64,000 nt of DNA from Labrenzia sp. CE80 (GTDB lineage Bacteria; Pseudomonadota; Alphaproteobacteria; Rhizobiales; Stappiaceae): the NCBI RefSeq assembly GCF_009650605.1, contig NZ_WAJT01000001.1, positions 1,116,001 through 1,180,000 of the forward strand, in the 5' to 3' direction. A program made the position numbers and the translations under genes. Below are positions 1-8,248 of this stretch, piece by piece. Within the stretch, counting starts at the first letter, position 1. Every line of letters begins with the position of its first letter. The notes under the pieces are model-generated. The model was given only the letters and a program-made list of their open reading frames with translations. It searched no databases and was not told the DNA's origin.

Positions 1-737
1 CCGTGGCGCTTGGACAGTTTCGCGCCATCCGGTCCGTGAATCAGCGGGATGTGCGACATGGCAGGCACAGTCCAGCCCATGGCTTGGAAAATCAGGCTCT
101 GGCGGGCGGCGTTGGTCAGGTGGTCATCGCCGCGGATGATGTGGGTGACGCCCATATCATGGTCATCCACAACGACAGCAAGCATATAGGTCGGGGTGCC
201 GTCGGAGCGCATCAGGACCAGATCGTCCAGGTCCTTATTCGGGAAGGTGACACGGCCCTGGACCAGATCGTCGACCACGGTCTCGCCTTCCTGGGGCGCT
301 TTCAGCCGGATGGCCGGTGCAACGCCTTCAGGGGCCTCCGAGGCATTCCGGTCGCGCCAGCGGCCGTCATAGCGGGGCGGACGGCCTTCAGCGCGCGCCT
401 TTTCACGCATCTCGGTCAGTTCTTCGGGAGTGGCGTAGCAGCGATACGCCTTGCCGGATGCAACCAACGCATCGACCACTTCCCGGTGTCTGTCGACGCG
501 GCCCACCTGGGAGATCGGATCGCCTTCCCAGTCGAGACCAAGCCATGTCAGCCCGTCGAGGATGGCATCAACGGCGTCTTGGGTTGAGCGCGCGCGGTCA
601 GTGTCCTCGATGCGCAGAAGCATCTTGCCGCCGTTGTGCTTGGCAAACAGCCAGTTGAATAGGGCTGTGCGGGCACCGCCGATATGAAGGAAACCGGTCG
701 GGGAGGGAGCGAAACGCGTGACGATCTGATTGGCCAT
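1..737 (-). CDS. gltX: Glutamate-tRNA ligase, N-terminal part (cut by window edge)
   Basis: Charges tRNA-Glu with glutamate in the cytoplasm. The reverse strand reads MANQIVTRFAPSPTGFLHIG followed by GARTALFNWLFAKH and LLRIEDTDRARST. These are the class I aminoacyl-tRNA synthetase signature (the HIGH-type motif is HIGG here) and the Glu-specific IEDTDxxRS motif. The ATG is at 735-737 (CAT on the plus strand). About 245 codons are present and the C-terminal part lies outside the window. The gene is divergent from comEC with only about 80 bp between them. The open frames on the plus strand across this stretch are antisense shadows. Confidence 0.95.
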   Translation of the reverse strand, partial: MANQIVTRFAPSPTGFLHIGGARTALFNWLFAKHNGGKMLLRIEDTDRARSTQDAVDAILDGLTWLGLDWEGDPISQVGRVDRHREVVDALVASGKAYRCYATPEELTEMREKARAEGRPPRYDGRWRDRNASEAPEGVAPAIRLKAPQEGETVVDDLVQGRVTFPNKDLDDLVLMRSDGTPTYMLAVVVDDHDMGVTHIIRGDDHLTNAARQSLIFQAMGWTVPAMSHIPLIHGPDGAKLSKRH

Positions 738-815
738 GGTGATTTTTGTGGGTCTCTGCCAGAATGTTGAAGCAGGCGGACGGCCGCCGTGTTGGCGGCG
801 TCTTAGCATAGGCTT

Positions 816-3374
816 GTGAAAGTCCAAAGGGGCGCGAAGGATTTGACCGCAGCTGGTGCGGATCCACCGCCCGGCTCAGATGGCAGCATCGATCCTGGGG
901 CTGACGCTGCTCCAGTTGCGCAGTCCATCAAGGGCCGCCGGGCGGACAGGAAAACGGGCGTAAAAGATGACGCGGGCCGATCGGCCGGACGGAGAAACCG
1001 TCGCTTTCGTCAAATACTCAAGGCCTTTCAAGTCATGTCGCGCGGCTCTGCCGCATTTGATCGCAGCTTTCATGATCGGGCGGTGACCGGCGCGCTGTCT
1101 CAGCCGCCACGGTCGAAGCTCCGCCGCAATCCCTTGCAGGAAGAACAGGGGCTGCTTTGGATTAGCTTCGCCTTCGCTATTGGGATCCTCATCTACATGG
1201 TCCTTCCCGAGGAACCGGATCCTTTCGCCCTGGGTGCGGTCTTTCTGGCAACACTGGTCTGGACGGGGCGCAAAGCGGTAACCGGACGGACCGGAGTGGG
1301 GGCGATCCTTCTCTTGGCAGCGTTGAGTGGTGTTCTGGTGACAAACCTTCGCGTGACGCTTTGCGAAGCGCCACGGCTTTACCAGCCTCGAACCTTGTCG
1401 CTTGAGGGGCGCGTCCTTGAAAGACAGGAAAGTGCGCGCGGTCCACGTCTCATCCTTGAGGTTCATAGCTACAAGGACTACGGCAAAGTGCGGTCGCCGG
1501 GCGCGCCTTTCGGCGAGGGGCGTCTTCCAGAGACCATTCGCATTTCCATACCCAAGGCGGCGATGGTGCGCACCGGTGACGGGGTCAATCTGACTGCCCG
1601 TCTGTTCCCGCCATCAGGTCCGGCGCGCCCCGGAGGCTATGACTTCTCGTTTTGGGCTTACTTTGATGGACTTGGCGCAACCGGATTTTCCTATGGCACG
1701 CCTAACCCGGCAGATCTTGGACCGCCGCCGCTTTGGCTTCGTGTCAAACGTGGCCTTGAGACTGTCCGATCGAGTATCGGAGATCGCATTCGGGCTGTTC
1801 TTCCCGTTGGAGATGGAGCCGAGCTCGCGGTAGCACTTCTGGTCGGGGACCGGAGCGGGCTTTCGGAGCAGGCGGAGGACGCCTTGAGGGCCTCCGGGTT
1901 AGCCCATGTTCTTGCAATTTCTGGGCTTCACATGGCGCTTTTTGCCGGTGGCGCATTCGGAGTCGCTTTGCTCTTGCTGGCTGCATCCGAAACCGCCGCA
2001 CTCAAGCTGCCGTCGCACAAGGTCGCAGCTGTTGTGGCGCTGCTGGCCGCAACGCTATATCTGACGCTTTCCGGCGCGTCCGTCGCCACACAGCGCTCCT
2101 ACATGATGATCAGTCTGATCTTCCTCGGATTGATTGTGTCACGGAAGGGGTTGACCCTGCACAGCGTTGCGTTGGCTGGGCTTGTCCTGCTCTTGCTGGC
2201 TCCCGAGCGGCTCCTCCACCCCGGATTTCAAATGTCCTTCGCTGCCGTGATCTGTCTTGTCGCAGTCTATGACACCTGGCGCACGCACCACCTCGAGCGC
2301 GGAGCCTTCCAGCTGCGTACAGATGGCGGGATGGTGCGGCGCCTGCTGTCGTTCGTCGGGGGCTCGCTCACTGGCCTTCTGGTCACAGCGCTTGTGGCCG
2401 GGGTCGCGACCGGGATCATTGGTGCGCATCACTTTGGCCGTATTGCACCCATGGGGCTCCTGGGAAACTTGCTCGGCATGCCGGTGTTCACACTCGTGAT
2501 CATGCCGATGGGCGTCCTTGCGCTTGTGCTCATGCCATTTGGTCTGGCGGCGCTACCTCTCAAGGTCATGGAGGCGGGCCTTGAGCTTTTGCTTGCGATT
2601 GCCGGCTGTGTCATTGACTTCGGCACGGATGGGCTCGGCTTGGGCAACGGGCATCTGGTGCCGCCGGGAGGCCTGCCAACCGTGCTTCTGATCATGGGGT
2701 TTTTTGGGGTTGTTCTGGCGCGACGTTGGTTCCGTCTTGCCGGCGTTCCGGCGCTTTTGCTGGCAACAGGGCTGATCTGGGGCGAACGGCCGCCAGATAT
2801 TCAGATTTCGGCTTCGGGAGACCGCATCGCCGCCCGGGGAGCGGATGGGCTTTTATATGTCGCGTCGAGACGGGCGGGGTTTGAGACGGACATCTGGCTG
2901 CAGGCAGAAGGTCAGGCCCAAGATGCTTTCCAGAGACAGAAAATGACATCGGATCAGTACCGCTGCGACGACCTGGGATGTGTCTACCAGGCCCATCCTC
3001 CGGGGCCGGAGAACGCGTCTCGGACGGAAAAGGGGCCTGAAACAATTTCAAATTCTGCGCAGCAAAGCCTCGTCACGCCCACTGGTCAGCCCCTGCGCAT
3101 TGCCATGCCAAAGACCCCGCAGGCGTTTGCCATCGATTGTGACTTGGCTGATCTTGTCGTCACGGATCTGGAGGTTCCGGAAGACTGTGCTGCAGAGCTC
3201 GTCATTTCCGGGGCCGAACGGCGTGAGGCGGGGGCATTGTCGCTCTGGCTGGGTAGGGTCAATGACAACAAATTATCAAAAGAACGCGGTAGCCGTCCTG
3301 CACAGACAGTTGTCGCCCGCTGGATCGCCGCGAAATCTCGACCGGCGCGGTCCTGGCATCAGGGGACGCCATAA
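816..3374 (+). CDS. comEC: ComEC/Rec2-family competence membrane protein
   Basis: Inner-membrane channel protein of the DNA-uptake family, which passes one DNA strand into the cytoplasm in competent bacteria. Many hydrophobic segments follow residue ~110. The competence-domain hallmark LAHVLAISGLHMAL is near residue 365, preceded by a DUF4131-like region. The C-terminal ~160 residues are soluble and look like the degraded metallo-beta-lactamase-like tail usual in alphaproteobacteria. The open frame starts at a GTG (816), but its first ~73 residues are low-complexity and polar. The in-frame ATG at 1035 (MSRGSAAF) is an equally plausible start. gltX, comEC and lexA next to one another is a common alphaproteobacterial arrangement. 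No pilus or DprA genes are visible, so actual competence cannot be inferred. Confidence 0.9.
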   Translation: MKVQRGAKDLTAAGADPPPGSDGSIDPGADAAPVAQSIKGRRADRKTGVKDDAGRSAGRRNRRFRQILKAFQVMSRGSAAFDRSFHDRAVTGALSQPPRSKLRRNPLQEEQGLLWISFAFAIGILIYMVLPEEPDPFALGAVFLATLVWTGRKAVTGRTGVGAILLLAALSGVLVTNLRVTLCEAPRLYQPRTLSLEGRVLERQESARGPRLILEVHSYKDYGKVRSPGAPFGEGRLPETIRISIPKAAMVRTGDGVNLTARLFPPSGPARPGGYDFSFWAYFDGLGATGFSYGTPNPADLGPPPLWLRVKRGLETVRSSIGDRIRAVLPVGDGAELAVALLVGDRSGLSEQAEDALRASGLAHVLAISGLHMALFAGGAFGVALLLLAASETAALKLPSHKVAAVVALLAATLYLTLSGASVATQRSYMMISLIFLGLIVSRKGLTLHSVALAGLVLLLLAPERLLHPGFQMSFAAVICLVAVYDTWRTHHLERGAFQLRTDGGMVRRLLSFVGGSLTGLLVTALVAGVATGIIGAHHFGRIAPMGLLGNLLGMPVFTLVIMPMGVLALVLMPFGLAALPLKVMEAGLELLLAIAGCVIDFGTDGLGLGNGHLVPPGGLPTVLLIMGFFGVVLARRWFRLAGVPALLLATGLIWGERPPDIQISASGDRIAARGADGLLYVASRRAGFETDIWLQAEGQAQDAFQRQKMTSDQYRCDDLGCVYQAHPPGPENASRTEKGPETISNSAQQSLVTPTGQPLRIAMPKTPQAFAIDCDLADLVVTDLEVPEDCAAELVISGAERREAGALSLWLGRVNDNKLSKERGSRPAQTVVARWIAAKSRPARSWHQGTP

Positions 3375-3410
3375 GCCTTCTTGAAAAGTCCCTTACTCTT
3401 GCTTGGGCGC

Positions 3411-4121
3411 TCAATATTGCCTGAAAAGGGCAACCAGACGGCCTTGAACTTGCACGCGACCAGGACCGAAAATGCGGGTTTCATAGGCCGGGTTGGCAGC
3501 CTCCAGAGCAATCGAAGGGCCCTTTTTGCGCAGGCGCTTCAATGTGGCTTCTTCGTCGTCGACCAGTGCCACGACAATGTCGCCGCTGTCCGCGGTGTCG
3601 GTCCTTCTGATCAAAACCGTATCACCGTCGAGAATGCCGGCCTCGATCATGGAATCGCCCCGAACTTCAAGGGCATAATGTTCGCCTCTGCCGATCAGCT
3701 CAGGCGGAACGGTGATGGAATGACTATGGGTCTGGATTGCCTCAATTGGCACACCTGCGGCGATCCGGCCCATGACCGGGATCTCGGTACCGGCTACTTC
3801 CGGTTCAGGCGCGGACACTTTTGGCGCTTCCTTGCCGAGCGAGCCCTCGATGACTTCGGGGGAGAAGCTGCCGCGCGGCGGAGGCGAACTGAGCCCCGGC
3901 GCAATCGAGTCAGGCAGGCGGATGACTTCCATCGCCCTTGCCCGATTCGGAAGGCGGCGAATGAAGCCCCGTTCTTCGAGCGCCGTTATCAGGCGGTGAA
4001 TCCCGGACTTCGACCTCAAGTCAAGCGCGTCCTTCATTTCGTCGAAGGAGGGCGGAACCCCGGCTTCCTTCAACCTTTCATGAATGAACATGAGCAGTTC
4101 ATATTGCTTGCGCGTCAACAT
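3411..4121 (-). CDS. lexA: LexA SOS-response repressor
   Basis: Represses DNA-damage genes and self-cleaves when stimulated by RecA filaments. At 236 residues it is typical of alphaproteobacterial LexA. The N-terminal winged helix begins MLTRKQYELLMFIHERL. The cleavage site Ala122-Gly123 is in GRIAAGVP, the catalytic Ser157 in RGDSMIEAG and the general-base Lys195 in EATLKRL, so all autolysis residues are present. The gene converges on comEC (stop codons 36 bp apart). A LexA box lies 55 bp upstream, and a Mu-like transposon begins about 100 bp upstream of the start. That transposon has probably separated lexA from the gene that normally precedes it. Confidence 0.97.
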   Translation of the reverse strand: MLTRKQYELLMFIHERLKEAGVPPSFDEMKDALDLRSKSGIHRLITALEERGFIRRLPNRARAMEVIRLPDSIAPGLSSPPPRGSFSPEVIEGSLGKEAPKVSAPEPEVAGTEIPVMGRIAAGVPIEAIQTHSHSITVPPELIGRGEHYALEVRGDSMIEAGILDGDTVLIRRTDTADSGDIVVALVDDEEATLKRLRKKGPSIALEAANPAYETRIFGPGRVQVQGRLVALFRQY

Positions 4122-4176
4122 CCCTAGATTCTCCAGCGTGACCCGGTTGGGTACAAATCATGAACGTACCATACCT

Positions 4177-4191
4177 GTTCTCACTGTGTTC
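4177..4191 (+). promoter_or_regulatory. LexA (SOS) box upstream of lexA
   Basis: GTTC-TCACTGT-GTTC matches the alphaproteobacterial SOS operator GTTC-N7-GTTC exactly. It sits between the lexA start (4121) and the transposon left end (about 4223), as expected for autoregulation of lexA. Confidence 0.85.
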
Positions 4192-4222
4192 TACAAGGCT
4201 TAAGGTTTTGTTGCGGTTATGA

Positions 4223-4300
4223 TGAGGTTGTCGGAATTAGTCTGCTGCGGAAGTGGGGCTTTTGGCCGGAATTAATCGGCACCAGACTGCCAAATGTGGC
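4223..4300 (+). repeat. Left terminal transposase-site array of the Mu-like element
   Basis: Two related sites lie in the same orientation: TTGTCGGAATTA at 4228-4239 and GGCCGGAATTAATCGG starting at 4264, followed by CACCAGACTGCC. The inner site occurs inverted at 18425-18450 and 36147-36172 (with C for G in GGCCG). The outer site recurs at 36201. Confidence 0.65.
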
Positions 4301-4310
4301 TTATTTTCAT

Positions 4311-4396
4311 AAAGTTGATTGGTTTTCGATTGCGGACCGTAGGGTCCGCAATATCAACCAGTGCAGATTAATTTTGGAACATATTGAAAACAAAAG
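4311..4396 (+). repeat. Left subterminal segment with hairpin, repeated near 18.5 kb
   Basis: Contains a perfect 10-bp stem ATTGCGGACC / GGTCCGCAAT (4329-4352). TGCGGACC recurs nearby at 4442-4449 and 4456-4463. The 86-bp segment is about 73% identical, in the same orientation, to 18529-18614. It lies between the element's left end and the 3' end of the repressor gene. It may be a terminator for the repressor or part of the transposase-binding end. No gene is seen in 4230-4450. Confidence 0.5.
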
Positions 4397-4450
4397 AAGA
4401 AATATACTGCGGATTAAATTTTTGCCTATGTGGAACGGCCGACTGCGGAC

Positions 4451-5008
4451 CTATTGCGGACCATTTTTGTTTCTGTGTTTGATTGCCCGTGCAAAGTAGG
4501 GGAGGTCGTAGCGGTCGACGTTTCGAATGTATTCTTTGAATTCGTCGTTGGTCATGCGGCCGCTGTCGACAAGCTCCTTTTTCTTTCGTTCGATAAAATC
4601 GGCAAATATCAACATCGCCATGCCGATGGATTCACCTTTGGCCAGTGTTTCCTCCGCATCCATGAAGGCAAGTTCTTCAGGTGCGTGCTTTTCCAGGATC
4701 TCGATAAGGATCCGCTCGCCGGTCAGCTTCATGGTCGTAATCCAGAAATCATCGATCCGGGTCTCAAGCGATTCGGTCTGCTGTCGCGGGAATGCTTCGC
4801 CAAAGAGAAAGTAGTCTATCTTTTCTCCGGTTCCGGCACAGGCCTGTAGCAAAAATTCCAGGGGGATCGAGTTTCTCGTTCTCCAGGATGAAATTGCTTT
4901 GTTGGAGACCTCAAAGTAGTTAGCCAGGTCGATATCGGTATTCGTACTGGTTGATGCCTTTAAGCGTTCAATTACCTCGCTGGCGTTTACTTTGATTCCT
5001 TTTGCCAT
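4451..5008 (-). CDS. Mu-like transposon repressor (helix-turn-helix)
   Basis: Likely keeps transposition genes silent, like the phage Mu c or CI-type repressors. An N-terminal helix-turn-helix (LANYFEVSNKAISSWRTR, about residues 30-47) is of the phage CI-repressor N-terminal type. It is followed by an acidic C-terminal region with no peptidase residues that I recognise. I chose ATG 5008 (MAKGIKVNASEVIERL) because AAGGAAA lies 5 nt upstream. The frame stays open to 5086, but that extension would cover the operators. The gene is divergent from the Ner-like gene across a 92-bp region holding repeated TGCAAAATG sites. Function is inferred from architecture. Confidence 0.7.
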   Translation of the reverse strand: MAKGIKVNASEVIERLKASTSTNTDIDLANYFEVSNKAISSWRTRNSIPLEFLLQACAGTGEKIDYFLFGEAFPRQQTESLETRIDDFWITTMKLTGERILIEILEKHAPEELAFMDAEETLAKGESIGMAMLIFADFIERKKKELVDSGRMTNDEFKEYIRNVDRYDLPYFARAIKHRNKNGPQ

Positions 5009-5047
5009 TGTTTCCTTATCCGCATAATGCTGACTTATGATTGACAT

Positions 5048-5081
5048 CTGCAAAATGACGATTAATATGCTGCAAAATGCA
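5048..5081 (+). promoter_or_regulatory. Early operator region of the transposon
   Basis: CTGCAAAATG occurs at 5048-5057 and 5070-5079. The 22-bp period is two DNA turns. The second copy forms the small palindrome TGCA-AAA-TGCA (5071-5081). The position between divergent repressor and Ner-like genes makes these likely repressor or Ner binding sites. Confidence 0.55.
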
Positions 5082-5100
5082 GACAATTAGGATGCATATT

Positions 5101-5331
5101 ATGGATTACCTTTCAATTAAAGACGATGATCAGTTATTGCGTGCCGTGCGTGCGGGGTTTGTTTTACAGGGCACATCGCTGAACGCGTGGTGCAAGGCGC
5201 ACGGAATTGTAAGGCGAACAGCTGAACAGTCGCTGAATGGCGAGAATATAAGCAACAATGCGATTGCCCTTGCAGCGCGGATTAGGCTTGCCGCTGGTCT
5301 GAAGTCGTCGGATTGCTCGCGATGTGGCTAA
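5101..5331 (+). CDS. Small Ner-like DNA-binding protein
   Basis: A 76-residue protein, MDYLSIKDDDQLLRAVRAGF and onward. The segment SLNAWCKAHGIVRRTAEQSL looks like a helix-turn-helix, and NALAARIRLAAGL-type helices follow. Mu Ner is a similarly small negative regulator of early transcription. I chose ATG 5101 because TAGGA lies about 10 nt upstream; an in-frame ATG at 5077 is possible. The stop codon overlaps the transposase start (ATGTGGCTAA), suggesting translational coupling. Similarity to Ner is by size, position and HTH character only. Confidence 0.5.
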   Translation: MDYLSIKDDDQLLRAVRAGFVLQGTSLNAWCKAHGIVRRTAEQSLNGENISNNAIALAARIRLAAGLKSSDCSRCG

Positions 5332-7334
5332 GCGTTCTGGAGCTCGCGGAACGCGCTGGAATATCACCACGCAAGGCGAGGCAGGCGCTCCAGCGTGCTC
5401 ATACCGGAAAACCCTGGCGGAAGCAGATACTTGAAGTGAGATTGGTTGATGGGACCGGAGGACGGTCTGGCCTGTCTTATGAGGTCAGAGCGTGCAGCTT
5501 GCCGCGTGATCTTCAAGACTTTTGCAATGAGCCGACCAGTCCAGAGCGCAAATTTGCAAATCCTACGAGACGTTCAGTTCCTTCTGAGTTCAGCCGCAAG
5601 GTCGCATGGTTCCTGCAGACATTTGCAAATCTGCTTGAAACCGAACCAGGGTCGGCTGAACGCGGAAAGGTAATTGCACAACTTCAGGAGACTACGGTTA
5701 TCGACTGGGCCGGTAGGCCTATCGTTCTGAAACGGCGGACACTTTATTCCTGGATCAAGCAGTATGAAGCCGAGGGACCAGTCGGGTTAAAACGTGCAGG
5801 GCGCTCTGACCGTGGCAAGTCCCGTTGTTTTATCTCGAGAGATTGGGACCGGGCGGTGTCAGGTCATTTCGATGACAAGACCAGGGCCGAGATCTCCGAC
5901 GCTTTACGCCAGCAGGTGAGAGGGCTGGTCAAGGGTGGGGCTGTTGGCAAAGTGGTTCTTGTTTTGGCATCCGATTATCTGAAGAAGATGAGTCTTGCCA
6001 AAGGTTTTGCCTTGAATGATCAGGCGGAGTTTGAGCGTGTCTGCCGGGTGCCGAGATCCCTGATCCGGTCTGAGCAACATCTGAGCAAAGTCTACCGACA
6101 CAAGTATGACCGTAAGGCCAGTGAGGACGACCGGCCCCGCGTCAAGCGCACGACCGACGGCATGTTGCCAATGGACTGTGTGGTGATGGATGTGCATCAC
6201 ATCAATGTTCTCCTGACACGCGAGAACGGCACGACAGGCACGCCAAAGCTGCTGGCCTTCATGGACATGGCCACAAGACGCGTCTGGTGCGAATTGGTCT
6301 TCATCGAGACCAGGGGCGGGGTTCGCAATGTTGATGTGATCGAGGCCTTTGCTGCCATGGCGCAGCATTCAGCTTTTGGTCTGCCGAAGTCGCTGTATTG
6401 CGACAACGGCAAAGAATATCTCTTCGCTGACTTTCTGGATGATGCCATGCAGCTGCACATTCCAGTCGTTGGGGAGCCGGGCAAGTCCCGCGTTATCCGG
6501 GCCTTGCCCTATAATGCATCTGCCAAGCCGATCGAGGCCTGGTTCGGTCATTTCGAGCAACAGTTCCTGAGGACGTGCCCCGGTTATATCGGCGATGACC
6601 GGATGAACCCGAAACGGTCGACGCTCGGCAAACCTCCCAAGCCCTTCGAAGGCGATTTCAGGGGCTTTCAAAGCCTGTTTAAACAGCTGCTCAATGCCTA
6701 TGAGGTGTTGCCGCAATCCGGCGCGTTGAAGGGCCAATCTCCAAGGCAGACATTCGATACCCATGTCCAGCAAGGCTGGTCGGCAACAGTGATGGATCCG
6801 TCCCGACTGCATACAGTCTTCACCAGGCCGGAGACCCGGAAAGTTCGCCAGCACGGGATTTCGGTCGGTGGAAGGACCTGGACATGCGATGAGCTCGATA
6901 CCTGTTTCCATGACACTGTGACGGTGCATATCCCGCAGTTCCATGGCTACAACGCGCTGAGGCTGACTGGGCCGGACGGTGAACTCCTCGGCATCGCTAC
7001 GCCTCAGGAAGAGTTTGCATTCAATGATCCGCGTGGCGCCAAACGCTCGGCGGACCGAGTCAAGCGCCGCAATAGGGCTCTGAGAACTCTCGATAAGTCT
7101 GTACCCAATGTTGATGTTGGTGCGGCTCTGGTCGAGCTGGGTCGGACTGCGTCGCCAATTTTACCAGACAGCCCTCGTGCAACGGTTCGGGTCACAGGAG
7201 AGGAGGTTTATGCTCAGGCGATCCTTCCGGCTTCTGAGATACTGCCTTCGCTGACCGAAGATGAACGCGAGCGGCGTGAAATCGCGGCAATTCGGGAGGC
7301 TGCCTTCAGCGCGTTAAGAGGACATGGCTCATGA
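5322..7334 (+). CDS. Mu-type DDE transposase (MuA-like)
   Basis: Catalyses strand transfer of the element. The N-terminus (WLSVLELAERAGISPRKARQ) is a Mu-type DNA-binding HTH. The central RNase H-like rve core supplies Asp in VVMDVHH, Asp in YCDNGKEY and Glu in IEAWFGHFE, a complete DDE set. The C-terminus resembles the Mu transposase C-terminal beta-barrel, with a KRSADRVKRRNRAL basic tail. At 670 residues it is close to MuA (663). ATG 5322 is favoured over TTG 5313. The stop overlaps the next start by 4 nt (ATGA). Confidence 0.9.
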   Translation: MWLSVLELAERAGISPRKARQALQRAHTGKPWRKQILEVRLVDGTGGRSGLSYEVRACSLPRDLQDFCNEPTSPERKFANPTRRSVPSEFSRKVAWFLQTFANLLETEPGSAERGKVIAQLQETTVIDWAGRPIVLKRRTLYSWIKQYEAEGPVGLKRAGRSDRGKSRCFISRDWDRAVSGHFDDKTRAEISDALRQQVRGLVKGGAVGKVVLVLASDYLKKMSLAKGFALNDQAEFERVCRVPRSLIRSEQHLSKVYRHKYDRKASEDDRPRVKRTTDGMLPMDCVVMDVHHINVLLTRENGTTGTPKLLAFMDMATRRVWCELVFIETRGGVRNVDVIEAFAAMAQHSAFGLPKSLYCDNGKEYLFADFLDDAMQLHIPVVGEPGKSRVIRALPYNASAKPIEAWFGHFEQQFLRTCPGYIGDDRMNPKRSTLGKPPKPFEGDFRGFQSLFKQLLNAYEVLPQSGALKGQSPRQTFDTHVQQGWSATVMDPSRLHTVFTRPETRKVRQHGISVGGRTWTCDELDTCFHDTVTVHIPQFHGYNALRLTGPDGELLGIATPQEEFAFNDPRGAKRSADRVKRRNRALRTLDKSVPNVDVGAALVELGRTASPILPDSPRATVRVTGEEVYAQAILPASEILPSLTEDERERREIAAIREAAFSALRGHGS

Positions 7335-8092
7335 ATGAACAGATCGTGCGGCGGTCCGGGACGGGTTTTGTCGATATTGCTGCAAGTCGCGAGATCCTGA
7401 AGGCAATGGAGATTGCCCGCGATATTCCGGCTTATCCGGTATTGATCAATTCCAAGCCTGGCATGGGAAAATCGACGGCGCTTCGGCATTACGCCAAGAC
7501 GATGGAAGCTTTTTATTGCGAGGTGGGACAACCGAGCAAGGGAATGAAGGGCATGCTGAAGATGATCGTCGAGGCAACCGGCGGCTCGGCGTACAATCAG
7601 TACAGTGCCGATCTGGCAGATACAGCGGAGGAACGGCTCAAAGGGTGCTGGTCATGGTCTCAGCGTCCCATACTGATCATGGACGAAGTCCAGATGCTGG
7701 AGTTGGCGCCGCTCCGGGAACTGCTGCGCCTTCAGGAGCTGAGTGGTTGTTCGCTTGTGCTCAGCGGCAATGACAAGCGGCTTGCCCGCACGCAAAGCCA
7801 TGATTCAGCCCTGCAGCAGATTGTCAGCCGTCTTGGAATGCGCGTCGATCTTGGTCCGCCAACGGAAGAAGACTGCTGCAGCATCGGCATTGACTTTAAT
7901 GTAGAGGGCAGGGAAGCATATGAGGCCCTGAGGCGCTACGGTCGGCAGACATCCGTGCGCGATCTCGTTCGGCTGCTTAACTTTTCCGGGAAGATGACAG
8001 GCGGTCATGGTAGCATCCAATTGCATCACCTCAAAACCGCTTTCCTCACGATCTACGGCAGCAAGAAGGATTTGAAGTTGCTGGCGGGGTAA
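7331..8092 (+). CDS. Transposition AAA+ ATPase (MuB/TniB/IstB-like)
   Basis: Binds target DNA and activates the transposase, as MuB does. The Walker A motif is SKPGMGKSTALRHY (around residue 45). Walker B is PILIMDEVQML. LVLSGNDKR is a sensor-1-like segment and RQTSVRDLVRLL a C-terminal lid. At 253 residues it is shorter than MuB (312) and in the range of TniB or related ATPases. The gene overlaps the transposase by 4 bp. An IS3-family insertion begins 81 bp after its stop, so further transposition accessory genes may have been lost or displaced. Confidence 0.85.
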   Translation: MNEQIVRRSGTGFVDIAASREILKAMEIARDIPAYPVLINSKPGMGKSTALRHYAKTMEAFYCEVGQPSKGMKGMLKMIVEATGGSAYNQYSADLADTAEERLKGCWSWSQRPILIMDEVQMLELAPLRELLRLQELSGCSLVLSGNDKRLARTQSHDSALQQIVSRLGMRVDLGPPTEEDCCSIGIDFNVEGREAYEALRRYGRQTSVRDLVRLLNFSGKMTGGHGSIQLHHLKTAFLTIYGSKKDLKLLAG

Positions 8093-8248
8093 AGTTGACT
8101 TGTTTTCTGCCTTAGATGGCTCGGTTCTCTCGGATAGCGTATCACTCACGTCAAATAACCTGTCGTTGGTAATTGTCCGTCATCAGGGTATTTGGAACAG
8201 ATAGCCGCGTGATTTAGCGGAGAGATTGGCCCATCTTGTTTTTTGAAT

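Noticed and set aside
3..687. Plus-strand open frames of 78-194 codons at the left edge
   Set aside because: They are antisense to gltX, whose reverse-strand translation gives clear synthetase motifs.
3381..4127. 248-codon plus-strand open frame
   Set aside because: Exactly antisense to lexA and without recognisable motifs; a product of high third-position GC.
4223..8092. Tn7-like or CRISPR-associated transposon
   Set aside because: No TnsA/TnsD/TniQ or Cas genes and no CRISPR-type repeat array nearby; the repressor-Ner-MuA-MuB order fits a Mu-like element.
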